From: BRH-c54 sp036567945
GTDB lineage: Bacteria; Bacteroidota; Bacteroidia; Flavobacteriales_E; Vicingaceae
Length of the DNA stretch: 64,000 nt
Direction of reading: 5' to 3'
Assembly (NCBI GenBank): GCA_036567945.1
Contig: DATCTM010000123.1
Location: forward strand, 26,828-90,827
Under the pieces are notes generated by a model that saw nothing but the letters and a program-made list of their open reading frames with translations, was not told the origin of the DNA and did not search any database. The translations under genes and the position numbers were made by a program. This document shows, piece after piece, positions 17,063 to 25,115 of this stretch. Each line of letters starts with the position of its first letter. Position 1 is the first letter of the stretch.

Positions 17063-18622
17063 TTAATTATCTCCAGACATTGTCCGGATGGTCCGGAATT
17101 GTCTGAAATAAACCAGTATGGTAATGGTTTGATTGGCTGCTATTTTAAATTGCCAGGTGTTCTTCCCGTCAATGATAGTTCCTTCCAAATCTGTGATTTC
17201 CGATACATTGAGAAAGTTCTGAGGATTTTTGTAATTTTCATGTGAAATGGGGGTTGTCTGTTTCATTCCGGTAGGTGTTTCTTCAATGTGGTTTAACACC
17301 TTGAATCGCTCTGTCCCGGAGAGTACCCATTTGGTATGTTTAACAATTCCAGGAGAGTACATGAAGTCTTGCGACTTATGCCTGTAATCCTCACTAACCA
17401 AAATACTGCTGCTTTGATCGGCATAGCCAATCAGATTCACTGCATCTGCAGCGGTATCTGAAACAACCAGTTGATTGGTAGCTGTATTAATAGCAATACC
17501 AATGTTGACATTTCCTTTACTGATGGTTGCCCGAACAGCTTTATCAGGAGCAATTACCGTAAAGGTTTCATCTAGACGGTTGCCTACATACAGGTAATTA
17601 TTAGCCGGATTGAAAATACTTTTGTAAGGACTATTTCCGATAGCTATTGAAGGCAGTAAATTATGCGTATTTACTTCAATAGGAAATACTTCATTACTCT
17701 CAGAACATACCACATACATTTCATCATTTACAGGATGATAAGTAACTGAAACGGGAGTGGTTCCCACTGCTGCTATGGTGGTCAATAAATTATTAGTAAC
17801 ATCAAATACACTTACCGTATTATCCGATGAATTGGCTACATAGATTTCTCCGTTTATAGGATGGATACCAACTCCTAAAGGAGCTGTTCCTACTGCTAAT
17901 GTAGTGCTTACATCTTCTGTTTCGGTGTCAATAACTGTTACATCATTTGAAAACAAATTGACTACGTAGAGCTGATTATTCACCGGATTAAATGCCAGAT
18001 CAACGGGACGGGTTCCCGTAGCAATGGTACTAGTTACATTAAAGGAAAGGTCAACCACACTTACCGTATCTGCTACCGAACCTGCTACATAAACTTTTCC
18101 ATAATGAACACTTAAGCTCTTGGTGTTCACCGCTACGGCTACCGGAGAGTTGAATCCCAAAACTGTTGAAGGTTGCAATTCCACTAACTGAACCAACTGT
18201 CCTGTAGGATCTATTACCGATACATTATTGCTTAACTGGTTGGCTACATATATAAGTCCGTTAGCCGGGTTAACTGCTATTCCTTGAGGATGCACAGCCA
18301 AAGAAGCTCCGGAGTTATCAATAAAAGCTGAATAATTGGTCGTATGATTCACTTCATGATCCTCTACATCGGTTAACAAGGGAGGGCTAACAGTGTTTCC
18401 TTTATTCATTCCCCACAAACTTATCAGTCGCTGCTGATTAGAGGTATTGGTAAGGGTAATTTGTGTTTTATCAAATACTCGAAGCAACCAGTTATAAAAA
18501 GCACTGTACAAGCGGGGTTGTTGTCGGTGTACTTGTTGAATAATATGGGGGTGTACCCGTTGAACCAGCTGCTCTGCGTTCTTATCAATGTGGTATAATA
18601 TGTTTGCTTGTTTATTTATCAT
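17063..18622 (-). CDS. Seven-bladed YVTN beta-propeller protein, candidate receptor-binding spike
   Basis: Residues 1-110 are a helical and mixed N-terminal part without signal peptide. From about 112 to 405 there are seven YVTN-type repeats, each about 41 residues with a core such as NGLIYVANQLSNNVSVID or NGEIYVANSSDNTVSVFD, enough for one closed seven-bladed propeller. The C-terminal 115 residues form a separate domain ending in a beta strand (TITILVYFRQF). Propellers of this type bind proteins or sugars on cell surfaces. As the largest protein in the structural operon, it is the best candidate for a host-recognition spike. Its start overlaps the stop of the metalloprotease gene as TAATG. 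Role inferred. Confidence 0.65.
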   Translation of the reverse strand: MINKQANILYHIDKNAEQLVQRVHPHIIQQVHRQQPRLYSAFYNWLLRVFDKTQITLTNTSNQQRLISLWGMNKGNTVSPPLLTDVEDHEVNHTTNYSAFIDNSGASLAVHPQGIAVNPANGLIYVANQLSNNVSVIDPTGQLVQLVELQPSTVLGFNSPVAVAVNTKSLSVHYGKVYVAGSVADTVSVVDLSFNVTSTIATGTRPVDLAFNPVNNQLYVVNLFSNDVTVIDTETEDVSTTLAVGTAPLGVGIHPINGEIYVANSSDNTVSVFDVTNNLLTTIAAVGTTPVSVTYHPVNDEMYVVCSESNEVFPIEVNTHNLLPSIAIGNSPYKSIFNPANNYLYVGNRLDETFTVIAPDKAVRATISKGNVNIGIAINTATNQLVVSDTAADAVNLIGYADQSSSILVSEDYRHKSQDFMYSPGIVKHTKWVLSGTERFKVLNHIEETPTGMKQTTPISHENYKNPQNFLNVSEITDLEGTIIDGKNTWQFKIAANQTITILVYFRQFRTIRTMSGDN

Positions 18623-19407
18623 TAGTTCACTGCTATGTTAGCTGCTTTATATCGGTCAATAAAATCAATAATGTCTTTGGTGCGTATGACTTGTTCCCCT
18701 CCGATGGCTTCAGGATGCATACGAAATACTTTGGTGGCTGCATATACTGCTTCTATGGTGGGATAGCCCAAATCCAAGTAGAGTTTTAAGGCAGTCATGT
18801 CTGCGGGTTTTTCTTTTCGGGTAGGCAAGGTAAAATGCTGCCTTTCGTGTAGCATAATGAATAACCTTACCGGTATAGTAAAGCGTTTGAACAGCTCCTG
18901 TGCTACTTGATGTCTTCCTGTTACCCGGTGGGTGCGTGCAGGGGTAATCATCACTTGTCCCATACTGCCTGTAATCTCCGGTAAATAATGAATTAAAAAC
19001 CGGTAATCCGAACTATGGTAAAAACCTGTTTTGATATAGCCTGCTTTTTGACAAAAGTCTTCAGCAAACCGGATAAAGTCGTGCATGTGCTCATCTGCCC
19101 AAACCTTGGATTCAGGCATGTCTTCTACCTTAAATTTTTCTATCCGAAAAGAAGTATCGTCTTTACTGAATTTATCCATCAACTCTACCGATAAGGTGTT
19201 AGGAGAGACAGGCATAGGAATGATAATTTCCCGATAGGTTTTTCCGTTGGAAAAATCTTCGGAAAGAAAAGTTACTTTTCTTCTAAAATAGTGGGTATTG
19301 TAACGGGTAGCATCATAGGCTTTTATCCCCAAATGAAAAGGAGTTAATGCCCGTATGCCAATACGAATGCGAAAACGTTTTTTATTTGCCGATACCGGTA
19401 TAACCAT
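18622..19407 (-). CDS. HExxH zinc metalloprotease-like structural-operon protein
   Basis: The zinc-protease motif HERQH is at residues 187-191 (MLHERQHFTLPTRKEKPADM), with D203 in ADMTALKLYLDLGYP as a possible third ligand, in the gluzincin-like pattern HExxH...(E/D)xxA. The first 100 residues form a basic beta-rich domain (RFRIRIGIRALTPFHLG). There is no signal peptide or membrane segment. Placement between the propeller spike and a membrane protein suggests a virion maturation protease or an assembly factor. An entry protease is the alternative. Activity is inferred from the motif only. Confidence 0.6.
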   Translation of the reverse strand: MVIPVSANKKRFRIRIGIRALTPFHLGIKAYDATRYNTHYFRRKVTFLSEDFSNGKTYREIIIPMPVSPNTLSVELMDKFSKDDTSFRIEKFKVEDMPESKVWADEHMHDFIRFAEDFCQKAGYIKTGFYHSSDYRFLIHYLPEITGSMGQVMITPARTHRVTGRHQVAQELFKRFTIPVRLFIMLHERQHFTLPTRKEKPADMTALKLYLDLGYPTIEAVYAATKVFRMHPEAIGGEQVIRTKDIIDFIDRYKAANIAVN

Positions 19408-19443
19408 TTTTTTAATTGATAATTGATAGATAATTGCTATTTG

Positions 19444-19863
19444 TTACTCATTCATTTTCATTGCCAGTTTTTTTAGTGCTTGGTTTTTTCGGTAATGGCT
19501 AATCCCCCAAATCCCTACTGCAAATACTGCTACTGCACCCATGATGAGTACCTCTTTGGAAATTCCTTTTTCCGTTATTTCTTCTTTCTCTTTTGTATGG
19601 CCTATGTTCACTTCAAAATCATCGGGCTGTTCACCTGACTTAATGAACGCTTTTACTCCCTGTGCTGTCCCGACAATTCCTTCCACACCACCTAATTCCT
19701 GATAGCCTTTGCCAATACTTTCCCAAAAGGCTTTTCGTTTATTTTTGTTAGCTGCTTTCTCTTCTAAAGTTTTCTTGCCAAACAACTTCTTTAAAAAGTA
19801 AGCATATTCATCATTTCCTCTTGATCCCCATCCGTATAAGTATGCTATTTCTCCTGTAATCAT
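19444..19863 (-). CDS. Membrane protein with C-terminal anchor, 139 aa
   Basis: A soluble N-terminal part of about 100 residues (AYLYGWGSRGNDEYAYFLKK...) is followed by one C-terminal membrane segment (VLIMGAVAVFAVGIWGISHY) and a basic tail. The central part contains GGVEGIVGTAQGVKAF, a Gly-rich helix. The tail-anchored layout matches the three paralogous proteins encoded upstream. No family is recognised. It is likely a virion membrane component. Confidence 0.55.
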   Translation of the reverse strand: MITGEIAYLYGWGSRGNDEYAYFLKKLFGKKTLEEKAANKNKRKAFWESIGKGYQELGGVEGIVGTAQGVKAFIKSGEQPDDFEVNIGHTKEKEEITEKGISKEVLIMGAVAVFAVGIWGISHYRKNQALKKLAMKMNE

Positions 19864-19901
19864 TTTTGAAGTTTTAAATTTTAAGTGTTACATAGCCTGT
19901 C

Positions 19902-20129
19902 CTATGCTATCATCATTACCCTCAAGGTGGAACCGTTAACTACAAATGGGAGCTGTGGATAGCCTTTACCAACAAAGGGATAGCTTTTTTCCTCCCCCGG
20001 TGGGAGATCCACACCATTGACTGTTGCTGTTTGAACTCCTATATTCTTAATGCAAGCAAATAAAAATCCTTGTGGCAGGTTGCCATCCACATTGTAATCT
20101 TGTTCTGTTATTTGTGCCAGTATGTTCAT
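19902..20129 (-). CDS. 75-residue beta protein, possible capsid accessory
   Basis: This short beta-rich protein has no signal or membrane segment (QGFLFACIKNIGVQTATVNG, LPPGEEKSYPFVGKGYPQLP). The pattern of short strands and a PPGE turn resembles small decoration proteins. It is in the structural operon between membrane-protein genes. No family is recognised, and a virion role rests on context. Confidence 0.5.
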   Translation of the reverse strand: MNILAQITEQDYNVDGNLPQGFLFACIKNIGVQTATVNGVDLPPGEEKSYPFVGKGYPQLPFVVNGSTLRVMMIA

Positions 20130-20135
20130 CCTTTT

Positions 20136-20198
20136 TTAGTTTAACATAGCAAGTGAAAAAGTGCAAGGTCTAAATACCCCTATTTTTATCTTCTTCAT
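20136..20198 (-). CDS. Possible 20-residue leader peptide
   Basis: ATG at 20198 encodes MKKIKIGVFRPCTFSLAMLN and stops 6 bases before the next start at 20129. It could couple translation or be chance; there is no similarity to go on. The 175-base spacer also contains purine/pyrimidine repeat sequence at 20200-20300. Confidence 0.25.
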   Translation of the reverse strand: MKKIKIGVFRPCTFSLAMLN

Positions 20199-20303
20199 AT
20201 TGTGTTTTAATTTCTTTATTCTTTAGTTCTATTTTCTCTAATCTTTGTTGTTCTCTTTTCTACCTTTTTTGTTCTAATTACTACCTCTTTTATTCTAACC
20301 GCT

Positions 20304-21035
20304 CTATGCTGCTTTGGCAACTACGGGTTTTCTGGTTCCTACAAAAAGTGCAATTCCTCCAATTACTACTACTGCTGCAATCCCTCCGAAGATAAGTACA
20401 TTGTTATTGTTTGACTTAGTAGCTGTTTTGCCGGACTTTTCTACTTCAGCTCTTCGTCTGCGGTCTTCTTCTTCCCTGCGTCTGCGGTCTGTTTCTTCTC
20501 TTTCTCTCCTTTGTCTTTCTTCCTGCTCACGCATTCTACGGTCTGCTTCTTGCTGCTGTCTTCTTCTCTCGGCTTCCATTTGTTGCATTTTTGCTTCCAT
20601 TTCAGCTTTCATCTGCGATGCCTGTGCTGCTGCCGCAGCTAACCCTGCTGCACTGCTTCCTCCTGAAGAGCTTTTTTTACCTCCAAATAAGCCGGATAAT
20701 CCGCCAATTGCTCCTTTGGCTAGTCCGCCAACTAGTCCACCCAAAAACAGGTCTTCTTTATTCAATAATGCACGCTCACTCTCTAGTGCCATAATTTCAA
20801 TGCCTTTATGTTCTAAGTGAATGGATAATAATTTCTCCAGGTCATTATTGAATGACCTATTGTTTTGTTTTAATAGTTCTATTACCTGATTGATTAAATC
20901 TCTCCGAGTTGGTTTAAAAGAAAAAATAACTCCGTGTTTTGCTAGCAGTTTAACCACTGCTTCGGGTTTGGTTAGAATTAAATGGGTGATTAATTCTAAC
21001 ACATCTTTTTGTTTTTTGGTGTATGTAGTTTTCAT
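20304..21035 (-). CDS. Tail-anchored coiled-coil protein, first of three paralogues
   Basis: The start at 21035 (MKTTYTKKQ) is preferred because AAAAGAG precedes it; ATG 21059 is an in-frame alternative. The N-terminal domain has the pattern TKPEAVVKLLAKHGVIF...NNRSFNNDLEKLL, shared with the next gene. A Gly/Ala-rich linker (LGGLVGGLAKGAIGGLSGLF) is followed by an Arg/Glu-rich coiled coil of about 70 residues and a C-terminal membrane segment (VLIFGGIAAVVVIGGIALFV). The protein would cross one membrane with a long charged rod attached. The role is unknown; a virion membrane scaffold is plausible. Confidence 0.6.
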   Translation of the reverse strand: MKTTYTKKQKDVLELITHLILTKPEAVVKLLAKHGVIFSFKPTRRDLINQVIELLKQNNRSFNNDLEKLLSIHLEHKGIEIMALESERALLNKEDLFLGGLVGGLAKGAIGGLSGLFGGKKSSSGGSSAAGLAAAAAQASQMKAEMEAKMQQMEAERRRQQQEADRRMREQEERQRREREETDRRRREEEDRRRRAEVEKSGKTATKSNNNNVLIFGGIAAVVVIGGIALFVGTRKPVVAKAA

Positions 21036-21075
21036 CTCTTTTAAGTGTTTAATTATCATTAAATGGTGTTTATCT

Positions 21076-21747
21076 TTAAGCTGCCGGGTTTATCAGCGTA
21101 GCTTTATTTTTATGCGTGCCTGAAATAACAATACCTGCGGCAAAAGCAACTACTCCCATTATCCCCATAATGCCAACTATTTTTAATGCTACAGGTGTTT
21201 TTTCTTCGGAGGAATTTTCATCGTTCTGCTTGTTTTCACTTGAATCAACTTTGTCTTCTTGTTTGTCTATCAGCTGTTGATGTGTCTGAAAACTAATGGT
21301 GCTTTTCAAACTTTCCTCTTGGGCTTGTTGTTTTAATTGTTGTAGCTGCTCTGTTGATAATCTTTTTACAAAAGGCTTTCTTAAGGAAGTGGCAATAAAC
21401 TGTTCTGCACTAGGTTTTACTGTTGCTTCTTTAGGTACTGCATAACGAATCAGTGCATCAGGAATAAATGAATCGGCATTCTCCGGTATTCGCTGACTTG
21501 CCAGAAGTTGAGCCAGATCATAATTGAACTCATTGTTTTTCTTGCTAATAGCATAAATGGCTGCTTCTGTAAGTAGTGTTTTTTTGGGGTAATCAGGAAG
21601 CTTTATTCCATACTTTTTTAATAAAACGCTAAGTTGTTCGGGTTGGTCAGCTACAACCACACCTAACAATCTAAACAGTGCCAGCGATGGTTGATCCAAC
21701 GCCACCGGCTCTTTTTTCTGCTGCTCATCTTGTACTACTCTTACCAT
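21076..21747 (-). CDS. Tail-anchored protein, second of three paralogues
   Basis: The N-terminal domain (ADQPEQLSVLLKKYGIKLPD...NNEFNYDLAQLL) matches that of the preceding entry in spacing: P-E, LL-K-x-GI, then N-x-F-N-x-DL-x-x-LL. A charged, Gln/Glu-rich middle part follows, then a C-terminal membrane segment (IVGIMGIMGVVAFAAGIVIS). No catalytic motif is visible. It is co-transcribed with its paralogues and probably oligomerises with them in the same membrane. Confidence 0.6.
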   Translation of the reverse strand: MVRVVQDEQQKKEPVALDQPSLALFRLLGVVVADQPEQLSVLLKKYGIKLPDYPKKTLLTEAAIYAISKKNNEFNYDLAQLLASQRIPENADSFIPDALIRYAVPKEATVKPSAEQFIATSLRKPFVKRLSTEQLQQLKQQAQEESLKSTISFQTHQQLIDKQEDKVDSSENKQNDENSSEEKTPVALKIVGIMGIMGVVAFAAGIVISGTHKNKATLINPAA

Positions 21748-21861
21748 TACCTGAAATGTTGAATTTTAAATGTTAAATATTAAGTGTTGAATGAATTGTT
21801 GGTTATTTGTTCTAACTTTTTTGTTCTATTTTTTCTATGCTAACTTCCGTCTTTTGATTAC

Positions 21862-22536
21862 TCAATTACTTCTAAATGCTGAACCAATTAAGATGCCTGT
21901 TGTCAGGATAACTCCGGCTATAATCAGTTCACTTTTTTTGATGTGTTTGCAAAAGGAACACTCCTCTGTTTTTTCTTCTTCCTGCCCGTTTTCACGGGAA
22001 TCAACTTTTTCAGTGCTTTCCATGCGTTGTCTCAGCTCATTCCATACCAGTTGTACTTCATCGGCTAAGCGGTTGTCTTCGGGATTTTTGCTAGCTTTGC
22101 TTAGTACTTCCCCGTAATACTTTTCTAAGGCTGCTGTTTCCATCTTTTTCAGGTTGTTCAGAAATTTGCCTACATCGGTACTTCCTGTAAAATTGACATG
22201 TCCGCATCCTCCGCAGTAATTGTCTTCAGGGAGGTAAGTAGAATTGCCACAAGCCTCGCAAAAATTAGCTGCTTCGGGTTGGGCATATTTCAAGATGACT
22301 TTTTTATCCGGATGAAACTGAACGAGGTCTTTAATTGCCTTTCTTCCTTTTTTCTTGACCAGTAATTTTACTGTCTCCACTAACGAATGCACATCTTTCG
22401 GAGCTTCATACCCGTAATTGTTCACGAGTTCCCTGGCTTCTTTTTGCTTACTATACACGATATAAGCAATCTTGTTTTGGGCAAATCCCGAACGTCTTTT
22501 TTTATTCTTGTTTTGCATAGATGTTTTATTAGTCAT
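21862..22536 (-). CDS. Zinc-ribbon protein with C-terminal membrane anchor, third of three paralogues
   Basis: The N-terminal part (ARELVNNYGYEAPKD...) weakly repeats the pattern of its two neighbours. A four-cysteine zinc ribbon follows (FCEACGNSTYLPEDNYCGGC). A charged helix and a CSFCKHIKK segment lead to the C-terminal membrane anchor (LIIAGVILTTGILIGSAF). It is the first gene after the terminator behind the candidate capsid gene. Zinc ribbons often bind nucleic acid or protein, so it could link genome and membrane. This is inference. Confidence 0.55.
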   Translation of the reverse strand: MTNKTSMQNKNKKRRSGFAQNKIAYIVYSKQKEARELVNNYGYEAPKDVHSLVETVKLLVKKKGRKAIKDLVQFHPDKKVILKYAQPEAANFCEACGNSTYLPEDNYCGGCGHVNFTGSTDVGKFLNNLKKMETAALEKYYGEVLSKASKNPEDNRLADEVQLVWNELRQRMESTEKVDSRENGQEEEKTEECSFCKHIKKSELIIAGVILTTGILIGSAFRSN

Positions 22537-22559
22537 TTATTGGTGGAGATGTGCTGTGA

Positions 22560-22606
22560 AACAAAAACAGCCAAAGAGAGCTTTATGCGGCTACTTTGAC
22601 TGTTTA
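22560..22606 (-). terminator. Rho-independent terminator after the candidate capsid gene
   Basis: The minus strand reads an 11-base stem AACAGTCAAAG / CTTTGGCTGTT (one G-T pair), loop of 17 bases, then TTTTGTTT. Plus-strand arms are 22566-22576 and 22594-22604. It lies 37 bases beyond the stop of the 282-residue gene and would keep the first two genes as a short, abundant transcript, with read-through to the rest. Confidence 0.7.
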
Positions 22607-22642
22607 TCTTCTCCTCTTCGGCAAAGCCTTGCTTTGTTTTTC

Positions 22643-23491
22643 TTATCTTCTTCTAACTAGCCTCATAGCAGGTCTTTTCACTACAGTAGTTCTTGGAGCT
22701 GCTGATCGTACAGGTCTTGCTACCTGTCTTACAGCTGGTCTGATACCAAATGCACCGGCATTTTGCTTTCTTAATAGGTCAATTTGTGGTAACCCGGTTG
22801 TTCTCGGTGCATCAGATAATTCAGCTACATTGTTTCCTTTTAACAGGTTACCCATATTGGCTCTCGCTTTAATGGTAAAGGTAAATACCATGGTAACACC
22901 ATCTTTCACAATCACTCGTAATGAATCCTGACCGGTAACATCCATCTCGAAGTTGTTATCGTCAATCAAGCTTTGGGTAAAGTTTTGTGGGGAGGTAGCA
23001 TTTCTTGGTTGATACACTCGCTCGGTATTACTTCCGGCTGCTGTTCGCTTTACTATTTTCAGTATATTATCGAACTGCAAGGGGTTGGATACCGACAGTT
23101 TCATTCCTCTAATCTTAAACGGATTGGCTTTGGATTCTTCTCTCACTTCTTTGTGGGAGCTTTCCTCAACGGTTACCGTTACGCCTGCAGGCTGTGCTGC
23201 TTCTTCATTCCCTCCAAACAGGATGGCTTGTGCCGCTGCTCCTGAGGTATTGGCTACTACTACGGTCAGTGTTCGATCGTTCGGATCTATCTTTCCGATG
23301 GAAGTGGTGGTGTAATTGTCATACATCCCCGATCTCATCCCGCTTACATCTATGTACTCCATTTCCTGAAAGTCCTCATTGCCTTCAAAACCGGTATCAA
23401 AATAATCTTCATCGTAATCTCCGCTGAAATCATCGTACCTGCTTTCTGCATCTAGCTCGTAGTCTAATATTTCGTCTTCATAATCTCTCAT
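22643..23491 (-). CDS. Candidate major capsid protein, 282 aa
   Basis: The first 60 residues are strongly acidic (DYEDEILDYELDAESRYDDF) and the last 30 strongly basic (RRR end, many Arg). Between them is a beta-rich domain of about 180 residues (RTLTVVVANTSGAAAQAILF, FKIRGMKLSVSN, DSLRVIVKDGVTMVFTFTIK), compatible with a jelly-roll capsid fold. The size is close to the 269-residue PM2 capsid protein. A strong terminator directly follows, as often seen for the most abundant virion protein. No signature residue proves the fold, and a spike or scaffold protein is possible. The N-terminal acidic and C-terminal basic arms could bind each other or DNA. Confidence 0.45.
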   Translation of the reverse strand: MRDYEDEILDYELDAESRYDDFSGDYDEDYFDTGFEGNEDFQEMEYIDVSGMRSGMYDNYTTTSIGKIDPNDRTLTVVVANTSGAAAQAILFGGNEEAAQPAGVTVTVEESSHKEVREESKANPFKIRGMKLSVSNPLQFDNILKIVKRTAAGSNTERVYQPRNATSPQNFTQSLIDDNNFEMDVTGQDSLRVIVKDGVTMVFTFTIKARANMGNLLKGNNVAELSDAPRTTGLPQIDLLRKQNAGAFGIRPAVRQVARPVRSAAPRTTVVKRPAMRLVRRR

Positions 23492-23572
23492 GATTCTAAA
23501 TTTTAATCGTTAGTAATTTGGTTTGTTTTTGGTACAAAACCTTTAACTAGTCCTTTCCTTTAAGGAAAAGTC

Positions 23573-23731
23573 TTATTTTTTAGTAGTGCTTGTGGCACCC
23601 TTTTTCTCTGCCAGCTTTTTTGCTTTGGCTTTATCCAATGCCGGCTTAACTACAAATACACCTAGTGCGGTTCCTGCTGCCAATAACCCCAATCCAACGG
23701 GAAGGCATATTTTCCAATCAATATCTTTCAT
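23573..23731 (-). CDS. 52-residue membrane protein, first gene of the structural operon
   Basis: ATG at 23731 encodes 52 residues with one membrane segment (ICLPVGLGLLAAGTALGVFV) and a Lys/Ala-rich tail (KPALDKAKAKKLAEKKG). It lies 82 bases before the candidate capsid gene and ahead of the terminator, so both are probably made in large amounts. Very small abundant membrane proteins are characteristic of membrane-containing tailless phages. No family is recognised. Confidence 0.6.
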   Translation of the reverse strand: MKDIDWKICLPVGLGLLAAGTALGVFVVKPALDKAKAKKLAEKKGATSTTKK

Positions 23732-23948
23732 GTGTTTACTTTTTTTAAAAAATTGTAGTACTCTTGTAAAAGTGTTGAAACAGTGTTCTTAAGTCTTTTA
23801 CTTTTTTTGTTCCTTCACAGGGAAATCTTTCGCTTTTGTTCTTACCTAAATCTTTAAATGTTTAAAACAAGCGTGCTTACTTGAAGTGGTCTTTAAACCG
23901 AATGGTAGGGCTAAATTGGAGGGATTTTCCCTTGTTTACAAGGTGCAT

Positions 23949-23964
23949 TTTTGTACTACGGTAC
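23949..23964. promoter_or_regulatory. Palindromic element TTTTGTACTACGGTAC
   Basis: A GTAC-TACG-GTAC palindrome lies in the 385-base region upstream of the structural operon. Nearly the same 16 bases (one difference) recur at 53868-53883 ahead of the polyvalent gene. It is probably a regulatory site shared by two viral operons. Confidence 0.4.
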
Positions 23965-24009
23965 TTAAAACTAAGTGCTTGTTATCGTGAAAAGAATGTG
24001 ATAATCGGT

Positions 24010-24036
24010 ACAACTATTTTTGAAAAAAGTAGTTGT
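24010..24036. promoter_or_regulatory. Inverted repeat between the structural operon and the AbiE genes
   Basis: ACAACTA (24010-24016) and TAGTTGT (24030-24036) pair perfectly and extend into complementary T/A runs. This may be a bidirectional terminator or an operator. The 23732-24116 region otherwise contains only promoters. Confidence 0.4.
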
Positions 24037-24051
24037 GTATAGTATAAATAT

Positions 24052-24059
24052 CAAAAATA
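24052..24059 (-). promoter_or_regulatory. Possible -7 element TATTTTTG for the structural operon
   Basis: The minus strand reads TATTTTTG, fitting TAnnTTTG, and points to the gene at 23731, which would then have a leader of about 320 bases. No -33 element was identified, so this is tentative. Confidence 0.3.
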
Positions 24060-24081
24060 ATCATCATATTTGTACATTATT

Positions 24082-24106
24082 TATCTTTGTTCATGTTTCG
24101 TGAACA
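24082..24106 (+). promoter_or_regulatory. AbiE promoter with overlapping inverted-repeat operator
   Basis: TATCTTTG (24082-24089) is followed by the perfect inverted repeat TGTTCA (24088-24093) / TGAACA (24101-24106), which covers the expected transcription start. AbiE antitoxins are known to repress their own promoter through inverted repeats, so this is the likely operator. Confidence 0.55.
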
Positions 24107-24116
24107 AGTAATAAAA

Positions 24117-25115
24117 ATGAACATGAACCATCAAAATATCATAGAAAACGGTTTTGCTTATTTAAAAAATGAGTTAGAAAATGCTATTGAATGGGGAGGT
24201 CTTGAGATTAAACAGAATGGATTATATGCTGATGCTGTTTTTATAGTGAATGGTAAAAAACTCTACGTTGAAACAAAGAATGAAGTTAGGCCTGTTCAGG
24301 TAGAGCAATTTGCTTATCGGAAAAACCATTTTGGAAACTTATTGGTCATTGCCAATTATATCACTCCAAATGCAAAGGAATTATTAAAGGAAAGAGGAAT
24401 CAACTACATAGATGAACAGGGAAACATTTGGTTAAAATTCAACCCCGTTTACATTCATATTGAAGGTATTCCCAAACAAAACACTCCAAAACATAAGAAA
24501 AACAGGGCTTTTACTAAAACAGGAATCAAAGTAGTTTTTCAACTTTTAGTGGATAATGAGCTAGTCAATACCACTTATCGAAACATAGCAGAGAAAGCCG
24601 AAGTAGCATTAGGAACAATCACTAGAGTAATTGAAGGATTAAAAGAGGAAGGTTTTTTAGTCAAAAAGAACAAAGACCAATGGATAATTACCAACTATAC
24701 TGAATTGTTGAACCGTTGGCAGGAAGAATATACCAAACGATTAAAACCTACCTTGTTTATAAAGCGTTATCGACCTACCGATGAAAATTTTCATGTAAAC
24801 TGGAAAAAATTACAACTCCAACACGATACGGTTTGGGCAGGTGAACCGGCAGCAGATCTATTAACCAATTATTTAAACCCTGAACAATATACTTTATATA
24901 CGCATCAGCACCAACAGGATATTATAAAAACTTATCGTTGGATTCCCGATGATGAGGGAGAAATTTATATTTACAAAAAGTTTTGGAACACTCCTTTGGA
25001 TGAAAAAAATATAGCTCCTGCATTATTAGTTTATGCAGAGCTAATGGACACTAAAGATAGCAGGTGTATTGAAACAGCAACTAGGATTTATGAGCAGCAC
25101 TTACAAAAACCTTAA
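24117..25115 (+). CDS. AbiEi-family type IV antitoxin-like protein with winged helix
   Basis: The start at 24117 (MNMNHQNIIENG) follows the promoter/operator; an upstream ATG at 24087 would lie inside the operator. Residues about 20-110 resemble a PD-(D/E)XK-like fold (ADAVFIVNGKKLYVETKNEV), with a winged helix at about 130-200 (TYRNIAEKAEVALGTITRVI). Proteins of this kind are annotated as AbiEi antitoxins, act as repressors and oppose the paired nucleotidyltransferase. It overlaps the next gene by 26 bases. It probably serves to stabilise the element or as abortive phage defence. Confidence 0.6.
   Translation: MNMNHQNIIENGFAYLKNELENAIEWGGLEIKQNGLYADAVFIVNGKKLYVETKNEVRPVQVEQFAYRKNHFGNLLVIANYITPNAKELLKERGINYIDEQGNIWLKFNPVYIHIEGIPKQNTPKHKKNRAFTKTGIKVVFQLLVDNELVNTTYRNIAEKAEVALGTITRVIEGLKEEGFLVKKNKDQWIITNYTELLNRWQEEYTKRLKPTLFIKRYRPTDENFHVNWKKLQLQHDTVWAGEPAADLLTNYLNPEQYTLYTHQHQQDIIKTYRWIPDDEGEIYIYKKFWNTPLDEKNIAPALLVYAELMDTKDSRCIETATRIYEQHLQKP

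Noticed and set aside
20314..20820. Plus-strand frame of 168 residues
   Set aside because: Shadow of the coiled-coil gene; Ser/Pro/Arg/Leu composition results from reverse reading of Arg/Glu codons.
10681..23731. Tail, portal or terminase genes of a Caudoviricetes phage
   Set aside because: No protein of suitable size or with Walker motifs plus nuclease, tape-measure length or sheath pattern is present in the structural block.
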